Shown: positions 49,697 to 58,402 of the stretch, one piece after another
Position numbering within the stretch: position 1 is the first letter of the stretch
How the letters are laid out: each line of letters starts with the position of its first letter
NCBI RefSeq assembly: GCF_003364315.1
Contig: NZ_NXLS01000001.1
Coordinates: forward strand, 310,001 to 374,000
Reading direction: 5' to 3'
Origin: Helicobacter ganmani
Lineage (GTDB): Bacteria > Campylobacterota > Campylobacteria > Campylobacterales > Helicobacteraceae
DNA: 64,000 nt
Notes under the pieces: model-generated
The model's input: only the letters and a program-made list of their open reading frames with translations
Databases searched by the model: none
Told to the model about the DNA's origin: nothing
Translations under genes and position numbers: made by a program

Positions 49697-50293
49697 ATGA
49701 CAAAAGATTTTATCTATTTTAAAAACAAAGCTAAACTTGCTTTCCGCAAGCGTCAATATTCCCGCGTTTTAGAGATTCTCTCTTGCGCAAATGTTTTCTT
49801 AGAAAACTTAAACGCCAAGCAATCGCTTTATTTTACTATGCTTTGTATGCTTTCTGATATGGCATTAGAATATGAAGATGAGGCACGTGCGCTTTTTGAA
49901 TATTATCAAGTCATTCACAATAAAAACAACTTGGAAGCGGAAGAAATTGTGCTAGAGATGATTGAAAACTTTGATAAAAATCTTTATGCACTCAATCTTG
50001 CCATTTGGAGCTTGCAAGAAGCAGAGATTGACAAAAACGATGGAATCTTATATGAAGACTTTGAGGTTCATTCCGCAAAAGTTGGCTTCAAAGAAGCCTT
50101 TGAAGATTTAATGTTTAGCTCCAAAATTATCTTTACTAACAAAAATGAGTTTTTATTCTTTGTGAGAAATTTAGTAAAATTTGGCTTTGAAGACATTGCG
50201 ATTAATTATTTTGAAAATGCGGGCAATCTGCTGTTTTACGACAAAGATTTTATGCGTCTTTATCGGAAAATTTTACAAAACAAAAAAGTTTAA
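49697..50293 (+). CDS. conserved hypothetical protein before murE
   Basis: A 198-residue soluble helical protein (FRKRQYSRVLEILSCANVFLENLNAKQ; FEYYQVIHNKNNLEAEEIVLEMIENFDKN), in the place of HP1493. It looks TPR-like but no repeat consensus is clear. AAGGAAAGTTGGCGT precedes ATG. Function unknown. Confidence 0.8.
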   Translation: MTKDFIYFKNKAKLAFRKRQYSRVLEILSCANVFLENLNAKQSLYFTMLCMLSDMALEYEDEARALFEYYQVIHNKNNLEAEEIVLEMIENFDKNLYALNLAIWSLQEAEIDKNDGILYEDFEVHSAKVGFKEAFEDLMFSSKIIFTNKNEFLFFVRNLVKFGFEDIAINYFENAGNLLFYDKDFMRLYRKILQNKKV

Positions 50294-50320
50294 AATCAAT
50301 ATTATATTCAAGGAAATTAA

Positions 50321-51661
50321 ATGCGAGTAGCCGTTCAGAAAAATTGCGATTCTGCTTTGCGCTTTATTAGTGATGACTCAAGAGAAAATCTGCAAACCAA
50401 AGACTGCAATCCTAAAAATTGCGCGTTTTTAATCACTCAAAGCAATCAAAACTACATAGAATCTGCAAAAAAAAATGGATTTGAAATTTTTATTTACCCA
50501 AAAGATTTAATAAAATATTTTGATTTGGATTTAAAACTTGTTGGAATCACTGGCACAAATGGCAAAACCACAACCGCCGCTATGATTTATTCTATTTTGC
50601 TAGATTTTGGCTTTTGTGTTGCACTGCTTGGCACACGAGGATTCTTTATTAATGGCAAAGAAAAACGTCCCAAAGGACTAACAACCCCTAGTCTATTGGA
50701 AATTTATAGTGCAATCAGTGAAGCAAAAAGTGAGAATTGCACATATTTCATAATGGAAGTTAGCTCGCACGCCATTGTGCAGAATCGCATTGAGGGATTA
50801 CATTTTGATTTGCGGATTCTTACAAATATCACAAGCGACCATTTAGACTATCATAAAACTTTAGAAAACTACATTTCGGTGAAAAATTCCTTTTTTTCCA
50901 ATCCTGCGGATTTAAAACTCATCAATAAAGACGAACCCAATGCACATTATACACTAGAAAAAGCCATTACTTATGGCATAGAATCCCCCGCAACGCTCAA
51001 TGCTAAAGCTTACAGCTTGCAAGAGGGAATCACTGCTCAAATCGCCTATGGCAAAGAAGAAGCAACGATGGAATGCACACTTTTTGGCAAACACAATCTC
51101 TATAATGCACTAGCAGCAATCGGGGCGGTAAAATTGCTAGAAAATGTCCCCTTAAATGAAATTTGCAAAAGATTAGAGAATTTTGGCGGAGTGTTAGGAA
51201 GAATGCAAGTCGTGCATCAAACCCCTTTAATTATTGTGGATTTTGCCCATACAGAAGATGGTATGGAAAAAATCTTTCAATCTTTTTTACATAGAAAAAT
51301 TGCTGTTGTCTTTGGCGCAGGGGGCGATAGAGATAAACTTAAGCGTCCAAAAATGGGATTATGTGCAGCCAAATATGCGCAAAAACTCTATATCACGAGT
51401 GATAATCCGCGCAGTGAAATTCCCATACAAATTATGCAAGAGATTCTAAGCGGAATCCCACAAGACTTAAGAAATCGTCGTGAAATTCTGCTAGAAGAAA
51501 GCCGAGCCAAAGCAATTAGAATCGCAATTCAAAATCTTAAAAACGACGAAGTATTATTGATTTTGGGTAAAGGCGATGAGACTTATCAAATCATAGGAAA
51601 TAAAACTTTGCATTTTGATGATTGCGAAGAAGTACAAAAAGCATTAGAATCTCTGCATTAA
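50321..51661 (+). CDS. murE: UDP-MurNAc-L-Ala-D-Glu:meso-DAP ligase
   Basis: Adds meso-diaminopimelate to the peptidoglycan precursor. 446 residues: P-loop GITGTNGKTTTAAM, TTPSLLEIYSAI, EVSSHAIVQNRIEG with the carbamylated-lysine region TSDHLDYHKTLE, and SDNPRSE, the meso-DAP selectivity motif. CAAGGAAATTAA precedes the ATG. Confidence 0.96.
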   Translation: MRVAVQKNCDSALRFISDDSRENLQTKDCNPKNCAFLITQSNQNYIESAKKNGFEIFIYPKDLIKYFDLDLKLVGITGTNGKTTTAAMIYSILLDFGFCVALLGTRGFFINGKEKRPKGLTTPSLLEIYSAISEAKSENCTYFIMEVSSHAIVQNRIEGLHFDLRILTNITSDHLDYHKTLENYISVKNSFFSNPADLKLINKDEPNAHYTLEKAITYGIESPATLNAKAYSLQEGITAQIAYGKEEATMECTLFGKHNLYNALAAIGAVKLLENVPLNEICKRLENFGGVLGRMQVVHQTPLIIVDFAHTEDGMEKIFQSFLHRKIAVVFGAGGDRDKLKRPKMGLCAAKYAQKLYITSDNPRSEIPIQIMQEILSGIPQDLRNRREILLEESRAKAIRIAIQNLKNDEVLLILGKGDETYQIIGNKTLHFDDCEEVQKALESLH

Positions 51662-51734
51662 TCCGCTATTGTTTTGATTGTTCGAGGATACTTTTTCCAA
51701 AGATTAAAGTAGAGGTTAAGAGATTAGAAAAGTA

Positions 51735-51765
51735 TAGAATCCCTTGCGGGATTCTAAGAGGAATC
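51735..51765 (-). terminator. terminator behind flaA
   Basis: TAGAATCCC (51735-51743) and GGGATTCTA (51748-51756) form a 9-bp stem with a 4-nt loop, 18 bp after the flagellin stop. The T content after it on the minus strand is moderate; it may serve murE too. Confidence 0.65.
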
Positions 51766-51773
51766 TTAAAAGA

Positions 51774-53288
51774 CTATTGAAGTAATCTTAAGATATTTTG
51801 TTGAACCGCATTTGCTTGGCTCATTGCATAACTTCCAGCTTGAGCTAGAATGTTCAAGTTAGAGTAGTTTGCACTCTCTGCTGCAAAATCTACTTCTCTG
51901 ATTCCACTTTCAGCAGATTTTACATTCACTTGAGTGATTGTAATATTGTTGATTGTAGATTGCATTTGTTGTTGAACAGAACCTAAGTCAGAGCGAATGC
52001 TATCAAGTTGTTTAATCGCAGATTCTGCAATATCCATAACAAGCATTGCACCTTTAAGGGTTGTAACGCCTGAACCATATTCTGTTCCCGTTGCAGTTAC
52101 TCCAATAGATTTCAAAGTAGCATCATTGAAAGAACCTTTGATATTTCTTAGAGTTGTAACTGCTTCACTTTTAACGGCTTGAGAGCCAACACCAAGTCCG
52201 CCATTAGCAATAGTAGCGGCATCATTGAAAACAATATCATTTGCGCCAAGTTGAGTGAGGTTTAATGTCCCTACATTAAGCTTATTAATAGCAGCAGTCA
52301 TTCGCATAATGCCCGCACCTGTTATTGATGCACCACCAACTTTTATTTCTATACCTCTACCATCGGTTGAAGTTAATCTCAATGCACCATTTGTGTCAAT
52401 AGAAGCTTGAACTCCTGTGGTATCTTTGTATTGGTTGATTGCTTGAACAAGCCTATTGTCTCTGTCATTTGCTTTTACATCTAAAATATCCCCAATACGA
52501 ATACCATTAATGCTTAATGCGGATACATTTCCAGCTTGCACTGCCGCAGTACCTGCTACCTGTACATCAGCTTCTGCACGTACACCACCCAATTCATCAG
52601 AATAGCGGTTGATTGCTTCTGCTAGGACACCTAGACCTGTTCCTGCACTAGATGATAAAACAACAGATTCCAAGTTAACGGTTTTATTGGCAACTGTGAA
52701 AGATAAAGTAGTTGTCATACCACCATTCCCTGCAGTTAATGCTGTACCGCTGATTTTATAGCTTTCTGTTCTCACATGCCCGATTTTATCAGAGCTTGTT
52801 GCACCAATGCTTGCTCTAATAGTTTGGTTAGAATACGCACCCACTTGGAATTCTTTGTTTGTAAAACCACCTGCAAGGAGTGTTAGACCATTGTAGCTTG
52901 TAGTCGCTGCGATATTGTCTAGGGATTCAATCAATCGGTTAATATCTGCTTGAATCGCTTTTCTTGTAGTTTCAGTTTGTCCATCTTGTGCTGCTTGAGT
53001 CGCCTTTGTCTTGATAGTATCAAGGACTTTTACTTGCTCGTCCATAGCTTTATCCGCAATTTGGATAATTCCCATACCATCGTTTGCATTTCGGATTGCT
53101 TGACCTAGTGTGTTTGCTTGTGAGCGCAATGAGTCGGCAATCGCCATACCTGAAGCGTCATCTTTTGCAGAGTTGATTCTAAGACCACTGCTTAATTTTT
53201 GAAGCGAACTTGCTAAACTTGTTTGTGTAAATGTGCTTTGAGCTGTTGCGTTGAGTGAATTTACATTCGTATTGACTTGAAATGCCAT
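51774..53288 (-). CDS. flaA: flagellin A
   Basis: A 504-residue flagellin. [14 protein letters not shown] start, [34 protein letters not shown], and the C-terminal [15 protein letters not shown] are the D0/D1 coils. It lacks the TLR5-activating residues differently from enterobacteria, as in other Campylobacterota (a family fact, not tested here). The N-terminus MAFQVNTN is FlaA- rather than FlaB-like. AAAAAGGAGTTTAAA precedes the ATG; no convincing sigma-28 or sigma-54 box is seen upstream. Confidence 0.93.
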   Translation of the reverse strand: MAFQVNTNVNSLNATAQSTFTQTSLASSLQKLSSGLRINSAKDDASGMAIADSLRSQANTLGQAIRNANDGMGIIQIADKAMDEQVKVLDTIKTKATQAAQDGQTETTRKAIQADINRLIESLDNIAATTSYNGLTLLAGGFTNKEFQVGAYSNQTIRASIGATSSDKIGHVRTESYKISGTALTAGNGGMTTTLSFTVANKTVNLESVVLSSSAGTGLGVLAEAINRYSDELGGVRAEADVQVAGTAAVQAGNVSALSINGIRIGDILDVKANDRDNRLVQAINQYKDTTGVQASIDTNGALRLTSTDGRGIEIKVGGASITGAGIMRMTAAINKLNVGTLNLTQLGANDIVFNDAATIANGGLGVGSQAVKSEAVTTLRNIKGSFNDATLKSIGVTATGTEYGSGVTTLKGAMLVMDIAESAIKQLDSIRSDLGSVQQQMQSTINNITITQVNVKSAESGIREVDFAAESANYSNLNILAQAGSYAMSQANAVQQNILRLLQ

Positions 53289-53417
53289 TTTAAACTCCTT
53301 TTTATTTGTTTGCCTTCCTTGGCAAAGATTTAGATTTAAAAGTTTTTATAACTTTTAGAAGTTGGTTTGAAAAGAATTTAAATTTAAAGAAAAGTAAGAA
53401 TCTTAAGAAAATCTTTG

Positions 53418-53445
53418 ATTATTGAAAATTATAGTTTTCAATACA
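53418..53445. other. dif-like palindrome at the element's left edge
   Basis: ATTGAAAA (53421-53428), six bases, TTTTCAAT (53435-53442) is a perfect inverted repeat. Read on the minus strand it gives TTGAAAACTATAATTTTCAA, similar to my memory of epsilonproteobacterial XerH dif sites (TGAAAACT..TTTTCA). It sits between flaA and the plasmid-type rep gene. Nearby TCTTAAGAA words (53401, 53469) may be Rep sites. Confidence 0.4.
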
Positions 53446-53509
53446 AAATTTAAAATCAATCCTCATATTCTTAAGAATTGTTTAATTCTTAACTTTATTG
53501 GAAATATAT

Positions 53510-54346
53510 ATGCAGTTCAATAGTGATTTAAATTTAACTTCTAAAATTAATTACAAATCAAAAGAAAAATCCAAAGATATTGTAAATTTTAGTTCCTTGT
53601 TCAATCAAGTTGCACTAAAAAACTTTACCAAAATTGATATGGATATATTATTTTTTATTGTTAAAAAAGTATATAACAAAAGCAAAAAACTTGTAAGGTT
53701 TGAAATTGACGAGCTAACCGATTTAATAGATTCTAAAAGAACAAGATTTAAAAACAAGAATCGCCTTTTAGAAAATATAGAATCTTTCTGTGAAAAACTG
53801 CAAACTTCATTTATCAAAAATTATGTGATTAATGGCAAAACAACTGATTTATATCGCATTACTTTATTTAATGTCAGTTCTCACTATGAAAATGGAATCT
53901 TGAAGTTTATCAATGTAAAAATCACTCCTGAAGCAGTAAGATTTTTTAACAATGTCAAGGAATATAATCTTGTGGCTTTTTCGTTAGAGGAATTTTCCTT
54001 TATTAGCTCCAAACACTCCAAAAACCTTTATAGAATCGCAAAGCAAATTGAAAGAAGCAAAAGCAAAAGTTGGGTTGTCAATTCCTTTCTTTTAGAAAAC
54101 ATTATGGACATTAAAGAAAGCCATAAAGCAAAAGAAAAGTTAAAACTCTCAAGGATTCAACAATTCTACCTCTCCCCTGCTCTCAAAGAATTAAATGGAA
54201 AAAACTATCTAGGGAATCCTTATTTTGAAAACAAACTCATCTGTGAAACCATTAAAGAAAACAAGGTAACAACCAACAATAAAGTTACGCACAATGTCGT
54301 AGCTTACAAGCTTTCTTTTATAGAAGCTGATAATGTGGAGGAATAG
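53510..54346 (+). CDS. plasmid replication initiator (Rep_3 type)
   Basis: About 278 residues with two winged-helix parts: FSSLFNQVALKNFTKIDMDILFFIVKKV and KFINVKITPEAVRFFNNVKEYNLVAFSLEEFSFISSKHSKNLYRIAKQ (landmarks shortened). This matches initiator Rep proteins of iteron plasmids, common in Campylobacter and Helicobacter. The ATG at 53510 is preferred over a TTG four codons before. The gene marks the start of the accessory element. Confidence 0.82.
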   Translation: MQFNSDLNLTSKINYKSKEKSKDIVNFSSLFNQVALKNFTKIDMDILFFIVKKVYNKSKKLVRFEIDELTDLIDSKRTRFKNKNRLLENIESFCEKLQTSFIKNYVINGKTTDLYRITLFNVSSHYENGILKFINVKITPEAVRFFNNVKEYNLVAFSLEEFSFISSKHSKNLYRIAKQIERSKSKSWVVNSFLLENIMDIKESHKAKEKLKLSRIQQFYLSPALKELNGKNYLGNPYFENKLICETIKENKVTTNNKVTHNVVAYKLSFIEADNVEE

Positions 54347-54348
54347 CA

Positions 54349-54648
54349 ATGAAGCTTTTAGATAAAGAAAGGAATCTCTTATTAGAGATACGAGAAGTGC
54401 AAGATATGTTTTATTTTGATGATTATCTCTGTAATCATCTTTATAAGAAAAAGCAAAAAGAACCACAAGAGAATCTTATTTCTTTTTGTGAGCAATATCT
54501 AAATTCTTTAAATTTTTGCACGATACAAGAAGTGATTTTAGAAGCGCAATATCCTCAAGATTTTATTCTTTTGAATGGACATAAAGAGGAAATATGCTCA
54601 TACGATAACAAAAATGGATTGCAACTCAAGCAACCAAATTTATTTTAA
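54349..54648 (+). CDS. hypothetical protein downstream of rep
   Basis: A 99-residue acidic protein, 2 bp after rep, with GGAGGAATAGCA as ribosome binding site. Two possible helices (LLLEIREVQDMFYFDDYL; NLISFCEQYLNSLNF). No family recognised. Tight spacing suggests one operon with rep. Confidence 0.7.
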   Translation: MKLLDKERNLLLEIREVQDMFYFDDYLCNHLYKKKQKEPQENLISFCEQYLNSLNFCTIQEVILEAQYPQDFILLNGHKEEICSYDNKNGLQLKQPNLF

Positions 54649-54659
54649 AAAGGAGAACA

Positions 54660-55550
54660 ATGAATCAAGGACAAGACTTTGAATTACTCTTAAAGCTTAA
54701 AGAGTTAGAAAAAGAGACAAATTTCCATTTTGTCATTGATAAAGACAATGCAGAAATTTATCTTTTTGAACCTAATAGCAAAGAATCTTTTGATAAAATT
54801 AATATTCAAAAAGAATTAAAGGAGATAAAAAATGCAAATCCTATCAAGCAACCAGATTCCACAAGCGTGGAAAGATATACCCGCAATGTCATTGGACGAA
54901 TTAGAGGAATTATCAAGGAAAGAGAGGATAGAAGCCGAGCAGAGACTAGCAGAAGTGAGGAAGTGGGGGCAAGAAGTAGAGAAATTGGGACAAGAAATAG
55001 ACAACTTCATCAATTCTATGACAGCCAAATATGGCAACAAGGATTAAGCCCACAAGAAAGAATTAAAGTAGAGGAATTAAGCAAAAAGCTTGAGGAACAA
55101 TACAAACAATCCGAATACTACAAGCAACAAGCCCTTAAAGCTTACCAACAAAATGGAGTAACTCTTACTCCAAATATCAAGAATCTACAAAATGAAAATA
55201 TTTTAAATGCAGAATCCCCACAAAAAGAAATTTCCCCTCCTGATTATGAGGCAATTTTAAATGCAGATAAAGGATTTAGAACAGAAAAAACAATCCAATA
55301 TACTATTGAACAGATTGCTAAAGAATATCATCTACCCATAGAGCAAGTTAAAAAGGAAATAGATAGGATTCTATACAAACAAGAAAAAGAGAATCCCAAA
55401 ACTCAAGAATCCATACAATCTAAAACACAAACTCAAGAAGTAAATCAAACACAAGAATCTAAAGATTTACCGCTTCAAAGAGATTCAAAAACACTAGGAA
55501 ATCCAAAGCCTACAAAAGAGCAAGAACAATCTTTTGGTAGAGGAAGATAA
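54660..55550 (+). CDS. hypothetical protein, coiled-coil, plasmid type
   Basis: A 296-residue frame. Residues 1-58 (FELLLKLKELEKETNFHFVIDKDNAEIYLF) and 115-296 (LSPQERIKVEELSKKLEEQYKQSEYYKQQ; a C-terminal Gln/Lys-rich disordered tail) look like protein. Residues 60-115 are oddly rich in Arg, Ser and Glu and overlap a second frame with its own strong ribosome binding site. Either both frames are used or two genes have been joined. AAAAAGGAGAACA precedes the ATG. Confidence 0.6.
   Translation: MNQGQDFELLLKLKELEKETNFHFVIDKDNAEIYLFEPNSKESFDKINIQKELKEIKNANPIKQPDSTSVERYTRNVIGRIRGIIKEREDRSRAETSRSEEVGARSREIGTRNRQLHQFYDSQIWQQGLSPQERIKVEELSKKLEEQYKQSEYYKQQALKAYQQNGVTLTPNIKNLQNENILNAESPQKEISPPDYEAILNADKGFRTEKTIQYTIEQIAKEYHLPIEQVKKEIDRILYKQEKENPKTQESIQSKTQTQEVNQTQESKDLPLQRDSKTLGNPKPTKEQEQSFGRGR
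54832..55047 (+). CDS. small hypothetical protein nested in +1 frame
   Basis: A 71-residue frame entirely inside the previous one. AAAGGAGATAAAAA directly ahead of the ATG is a better ribosome binding site than most genes here have. The protein (MSLDELEELSRKERIEAEQR, then LAEVRKWGQEVEKLGQEIDNF) is a regular amphipathic helix with ordinary composition, more gene-like than the other frame in the same stretch. No family recognised. Confidence 0.55.
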   Translation: MQILSSNQIPQAWKDIPAMSLDELEELSRKERIEAEQRLAEVRKWGQEVEKLGQEIDNFINSMTAKYGNKD

Positions 55551-55566
55551 TAAAAAAGGAGAACAA

Positions 55567-55635
55567 ATGAGCAAAATAGAATGGACAGATTTTTCCAAGA
55601 GATTAAGAATTAAGCAAGGAGGCAATAATGAATAA
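55567..55635 (+). pseudogene. vestige of a DUF5131 (Gp37/Gp68) gene
   Basis: A 22-codon frame, MSKIEWTDFSKRLRIKQ and so on, behind AAAAAAGGAGAACAA. The first eight residues are the conserved opening of DUF5131 proteins (xKIEWTDxTWNPxxGC). Homology stops after TD, so nearly the entire gene seems deleted and the stub now overlaps the methyltransferase start. Confidence 0.5.
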
Positions 55636-56062
55636 ACCAATTTTAGATGTATGCTGTGGATTTAGGCATTTTTATGCAGATAAAGAAAATCCAAATGTGC
55701 TTTTTTGCGATAAGAGAGAGGAAGTAAATCCAAATCAAATTTTAGATTTTACTAATTTGCCCTTTCTTGATGAGAGATTCTCTTTAGTTATCTTTGACCC
55801 TCCACATATTGCTCCAAATCGTGGTAGCCAAAAGTCTTTTATGGTGCAAAAATATGGAAAACTAAGCCCAAATTATAAAGAGGATTTGGCGAAAGGATTT
55901 TTAGAGTGTATGCGTGTGCTAAAGCCCAATGGCACTCTAATCTTTAAATGGAGTGAAGCACATATTAGTCTAAAAAGTATTTTAGAGTGCTTCCCACAAT
56001 CTCCAATTCTAATGCAAAAAAGCTCTAAAACTTCACATTTTTGCGTATTTTTTAAGCAATAG
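55628..56062 (+). CDS. SAM-dependent methyltransferase, plasmid/phage type
   Basis: A 144-residue class I methyltransferase fold: ILDVCCGFRHFYADKENPNVLFCDKR (motif I and acidic residue), IFDPPHIA (a DPPH catalytic motif like N6-adenine or N4-cytosine enzymes) and MRVLKPNGTLIFKWSE. It is too small to have a target recognition domain. AAGGAGGCAATA is the ribosome binding site. The target, DNA or small molecule, is unknown. Confidence 0.75.
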   Translation: MNKPILDVCCGFRHFYADKENPNVLFCDKREEVNPNQILDFTNLPFLDERFSLVIFDPPHIAPNRGSQKSFMVQKYGKLSPNYKEDLAKGFLECMRVLKPNGTLIFKWSEAHISLKSILECFPQSPILMQKSSKTSHFCVFFKQ

Positions 56063-56094
56063 GAGGTAAAAAGTTGCGCGCAAGGAATCAAGGA

Positions 56095-56298
56095 ATGAAA
56101 ATGAAATATTTTGTTTATGAAAAAAATCTTTCAAACACTTGTTTTTATAAAAAATCATTTAAGATATTAAAAGAAGCAAGGGAATATACCAAAACACATA
56201 AACCTCCTTTATTTAGGTGTTTTGTAATTTCTAGGGGCAAAGACATTTTAGATTCTATACTTAAAGCAGAAAAAGGAGTGAAAATATGGCAGAAATGA
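56095..56298 (+). CDS. small hypothetical protein
   Basis: About 67 residues (KYFVYEKNLSNTCFYKKSFK .. PPLFRCFVISRGKDILDS), basic. CAAGGAATCAAGGA lies ahead of the ATG at 56095; the frame is open a little further. It follows the methyltransferase by 32 bp. No family recognised. Confidence 0.6.
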   Translation: MKMKYFVYEKNLSNTCFYKKSFKILKEAREYTKTHKPPLFRCFVISRGKDILDSILKAEKGVKIWQK

Positions 56299-56390
56299 GA
56301 AACAATAATCAATCAAAAATACAAAAAGATTGATTATAGGACATTAAAAGATATGAAAAAAGAGAACCACAAAAAAGGAGTGGCAAAGAA

Positions 56391-56537
56391 ATGAAAATAG
56401 TAGAAATAGTAGAAGCTTTGGAACAAACTTCAGAGGCATTAGAGAATGTAATTTTAGGCTATGGAATAGGAATTTCAATTCCTTTGAGCTATTGTTGTAT
56501 TGTAGCTTTTTTATATCTAAGACAAAAACATACCTAA
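56391..56537 (+). CDS. small single-pass membrane protein
   Basis: A 48-residue frame behind AAAAAAGGAGTGGCAAAGAA: an amphipathic start (MKIVEIVEALEQTSEALENV) and a hydrophobic segment (GYGIGISIPLSYCCIVAFLY) ending in a basic tail RQKHT. Composition and ribosome binding site support a real gene. Function unknown; convergent with the ribbon-helix-helix gene. Confidence 0.5.
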   Translation: MKIVEIVEALEQTSEALENVILGYGIGISIPLSYCCIVAFLYLRQKHT

Positions 56538-56548
56538 AACAACTTACG

Positions 56549-56779
56549 CTATTCCTCAAAGACTTTAGAAACAATATATTGACTAACACTTAGTCGCTTT
56601 TTGTCGGCTATTTCTTTAATGATTTGATAATCACTTTCAGAAAAATAAAGGCTTACGAGTTTTGTTTTCTTTTTTTCTTCATTAATTGGCTTTCTTCCCT
56701 TATTGGCTACCTTTTTATTGATGAAATTCTCCACTTCACTTTCTTTAATTTCTTTGTTTTTGGATTCAAATTTATTCAT
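56549..56779 (-). CDS. ribbon-helix-helix protein, ParA partner
   Basis: A 76-residue protein with basic linker GRKPINEEKKKTK and a C-terminal ribbon-helix-helix (LVSLYFSESDYQIIKEIADKKRLSVSQYIVSKV). It starts inside the parA stop (8-bp overlap), the usual place of a centromere-binding ParB-type partner. It would bind the partition site and regulate parA. Confidence 0.75.
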   Translation of the reverse strand: MNKFESKNKEIKESEVENFINKKVANKGRKPINEEKKKTKLVSLYFSESDYQIIKEIADKKRLSVSQYIVSKVFEE

Positions 56780-57428
56780 TGGTTACCTCCATTAACTCTT
56801 TAAAAACTTTCAAAAAATCCTCTTTAGCTCTTTTGGAGTTTTTGATTCCCGCCTCCACAATTCCTTTGCCCTGCAATATTGCTTCTTTTAAAGCCTCTCG
56901 CTCAAAAATGATATTCTTTAACAAGAAAAAATCATTCTCGTTTTTGCTCTTTATGAAGTCTTGAAATTCCCCTATTTTATACTGCAAAAATGGATTAGTC
57001 GTTGCTTTTGTAATCGCAACTACGCCCTTTAAATTCCGATTTATCTTTTCAGCTTCTTTTAGATAATCTAACATTTTGCTTAAAACAACTACATCTAATC
57101 CATTGGGGATAGTCGGGATAATGCAAATATCACTATAAATCATCGCGCCACGCATTTCGGTAGAATCTCTACCCCCTGTGTCTATCACAATGTTTTGATA
57201 GCTTTTCTTTGCTTGTTTAATGAGTTCTTGCAATTCTCCACTATGGCTATTTTTAAAATCAAAAGGCATTTTTTTCTCTTCTCTAAAAGAGAGGAAAGCA
57301 CTAATGCTCTTTTGTGGGTCTAAATCAATTACAAGGCATTTACCCTGCTCGTTTAACTTAGTTGCAAGATTAATCGCAAATGTTGTTTTACCACTTCCGC
57401 CTTTTTCATTACAAATGGAAAAAACCAT
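56772..57428 (-). CDS. parA: ParA-type partition ATPase
   Basis: 218 residues with the deviant Walker A NEKGGSGKTTFAINLA at the N-terminus, Walker B-like LVIDLDPQKS, and VIDTGGRDSTEMRGAM. Short ParA of type Ib without a DNA-binding N-terminus, typical of plasmids and ICEs. AAAGGAGTAAAAA precedes the ATG. It segregates the element together with the overlapping RHH gene. Confidence 0.93.
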   Translation of the reverse strand: MVFSICNEKGGSGKTTFAINLATKLNEQGKCLVIDLDPQKSISAFLSFREEKKMPFDFKNSHSGELQELIKQAKKSYQNIVIDTGGRDSTEMRGAMIYSDICIIPTIPNGLDVVVLSKMLDYLKEAEKINRNLKGVVAITKATTNPFLQYKIGEFQDFIKSKNENDFFLLKNIIFEREALKEAILQGKGIVEAGIKNSKRAKEDFLKVFKELMEVTNE

Positions 57429-57470
57429 TTTTACTCCTTTAATTTAATATTATATAAATAAATATTTTAA

Positions 57471-57510
57471 AACATTATAAAATATTATTAACATTTTAAA
57501 ATATTTTATT
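57471..57510. repeat. two AT-rich direct repeats ahead of parA
   Basis: AACATTATAAAATATTATT (57471-57489) is followed directly by AACATTTTAAAATATTTTATT-like sequence (57490-57510). Position, 43 bp upstream of parA, suggests the partition site or operator bound by the RHH partner. Confidence 0.45.
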
Positions 57511-57582
57511 AATCTCTATTTCTTTTAAAATCATTTTCTCTAGCCTCTGTTTCATTTCTGCAACGCTATCAATAACCCTTTT

Positions 57583-57789
57583 TCATTGAATTACCTCCTT
57601 GATATTAACTTCATAATATTTAAACAAAGAGGGAATCCTCTTGTTTATCTCTTTTTGTTGCAAGTATTCCTTAAAAGCCTTTGTGCAAACAACCGACTTT
57701 AAAAGAAACAACTCTTGATTTTCCAAAGTTTTTAAGAAGTTATGAAAATCCTCTTGCAACTGCAAGTAATAACTTTCCTTTCTGCGCAT
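57583..57789 (-). CDS. small hypothetical protein
   Basis: A 68-residue basic helical protein (YYLQLQEDFHNFLKTLENQELFLLKSVVCTKAF). GAGGAGGAATA is a strong ribosome binding site. It lies in a run of three co-directional small genes ahead of parA. No family recognised. Confidence 0.6.
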   Translation of the reverse strand: MRRKESYYLQLQEDFHNFLKTLENQELFLLKSVVCTKAFKEYLQQKEINKRIPSLFKYYEVNIKEVIQ

Positions 57790-57800
57790 TATTCCTCCTC

Positions 57801-58016
57801 TTATAGCTTTGCTTTACAAATTCTTGCCAATTCTGTGTAATAGGCAACCCAACCTTTTAAAGCTTCGTCTTGTTGTGCGTGTTCTTTTTGGAAATTTAGA
57901 ATCATTTGCACTTCCTTATGACAATGCCTTAAAAGCTCTCCAAAATCCCAACTTTCAGCAGAGATTTTATAAAAATCTCTAAGCTGTTTCTTCTGCCAAA
58001 TCATTAAATGTCCCAT
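57801..58016 (-). CDS. small hypothetical protein
   Basis: 71 residues, helical (LLRHCHKEVQMILNFQKEHAQQ; WVAYYTELARICKAKL). AAAGGAATAGGGA lies ahead of the ATG, 3 bp after the previous stop. Part of the three-gene run. No family recognised. Confidence 0.6.
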   Translation of the reverse strand: MGHLMIWQKKQLRDFYKISAESWDFGELLRHCHKEVQMILNFQKEHAQQDEALKGWVAYYTELARICKAKL

Positions 58017-58019
58017 TCC

Positions 58020-58277
58020 CTATTCCTTTATAAAAGATTCCAAAGATTCTTTGATTTTCTCCCAAGTATCATTTCTTGAAAAAATAGCAGTATAATATCT
58101 GCCTTTCCACTTAATGTAATAGTTATGAAAAATACCTGTAAGAGCTTCTAGCATAAAGAAACCACTACCAAAAAAAATTGGAGGAAGAATCTCAAACATT
58201 TCCCAATATTCCTCCTCGCTAATTTCTTTCCACTCTTCAATTTTATAAGAATAACCATAAGGTGAAATATATTCCAT
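58020..58277 (-). CDS. small hypothetical protein
   Basis: 85 acidic, aromatic-rich residues (EEEYWEMFEILPPIFFGSGFF; NYYIKWKGRYYTAIFSRNDTW). No family recognised. AAAAGGTTTTAAA precedes the ATG. First gene of the leftward run ending in parA and its partner. Confidence 0.6.
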   Translation of the reverse strand: MEYISPYGYSYKIEEWKEISEEEYWEMFEILPPIFFGSGFFMLEALTGIFHNYYIKWKGRYYTAIFSRNDTWEKIKESLESFIKE

Positions 58278-58402
58278 TTTAAAACCTTTTCTATAAATTT
58301 ATGACATAATTATATCAAAAATAATAAATAAAGTCAAGCTTTTTTATAAAAAAAGCACTATTTAAGCAAAAAATTAATAAACTTCCATTACCTAACTTTT
58401 CT

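Noticed and set aside
53289-53417. Sigma-28 promoter for flaA
   Set aside because: Expected for FlaA-type flagellins, but no convincing TAAA/CCGATAA pair with right spacing was found.
57514-57575. Short frame (MKQRLEKMILKEIEINKIF) upstream of parA
   Set aside because: 19 codons with no good ribosome binding site, in the same frame as the stop of the preceding small gene; probably a former extension.
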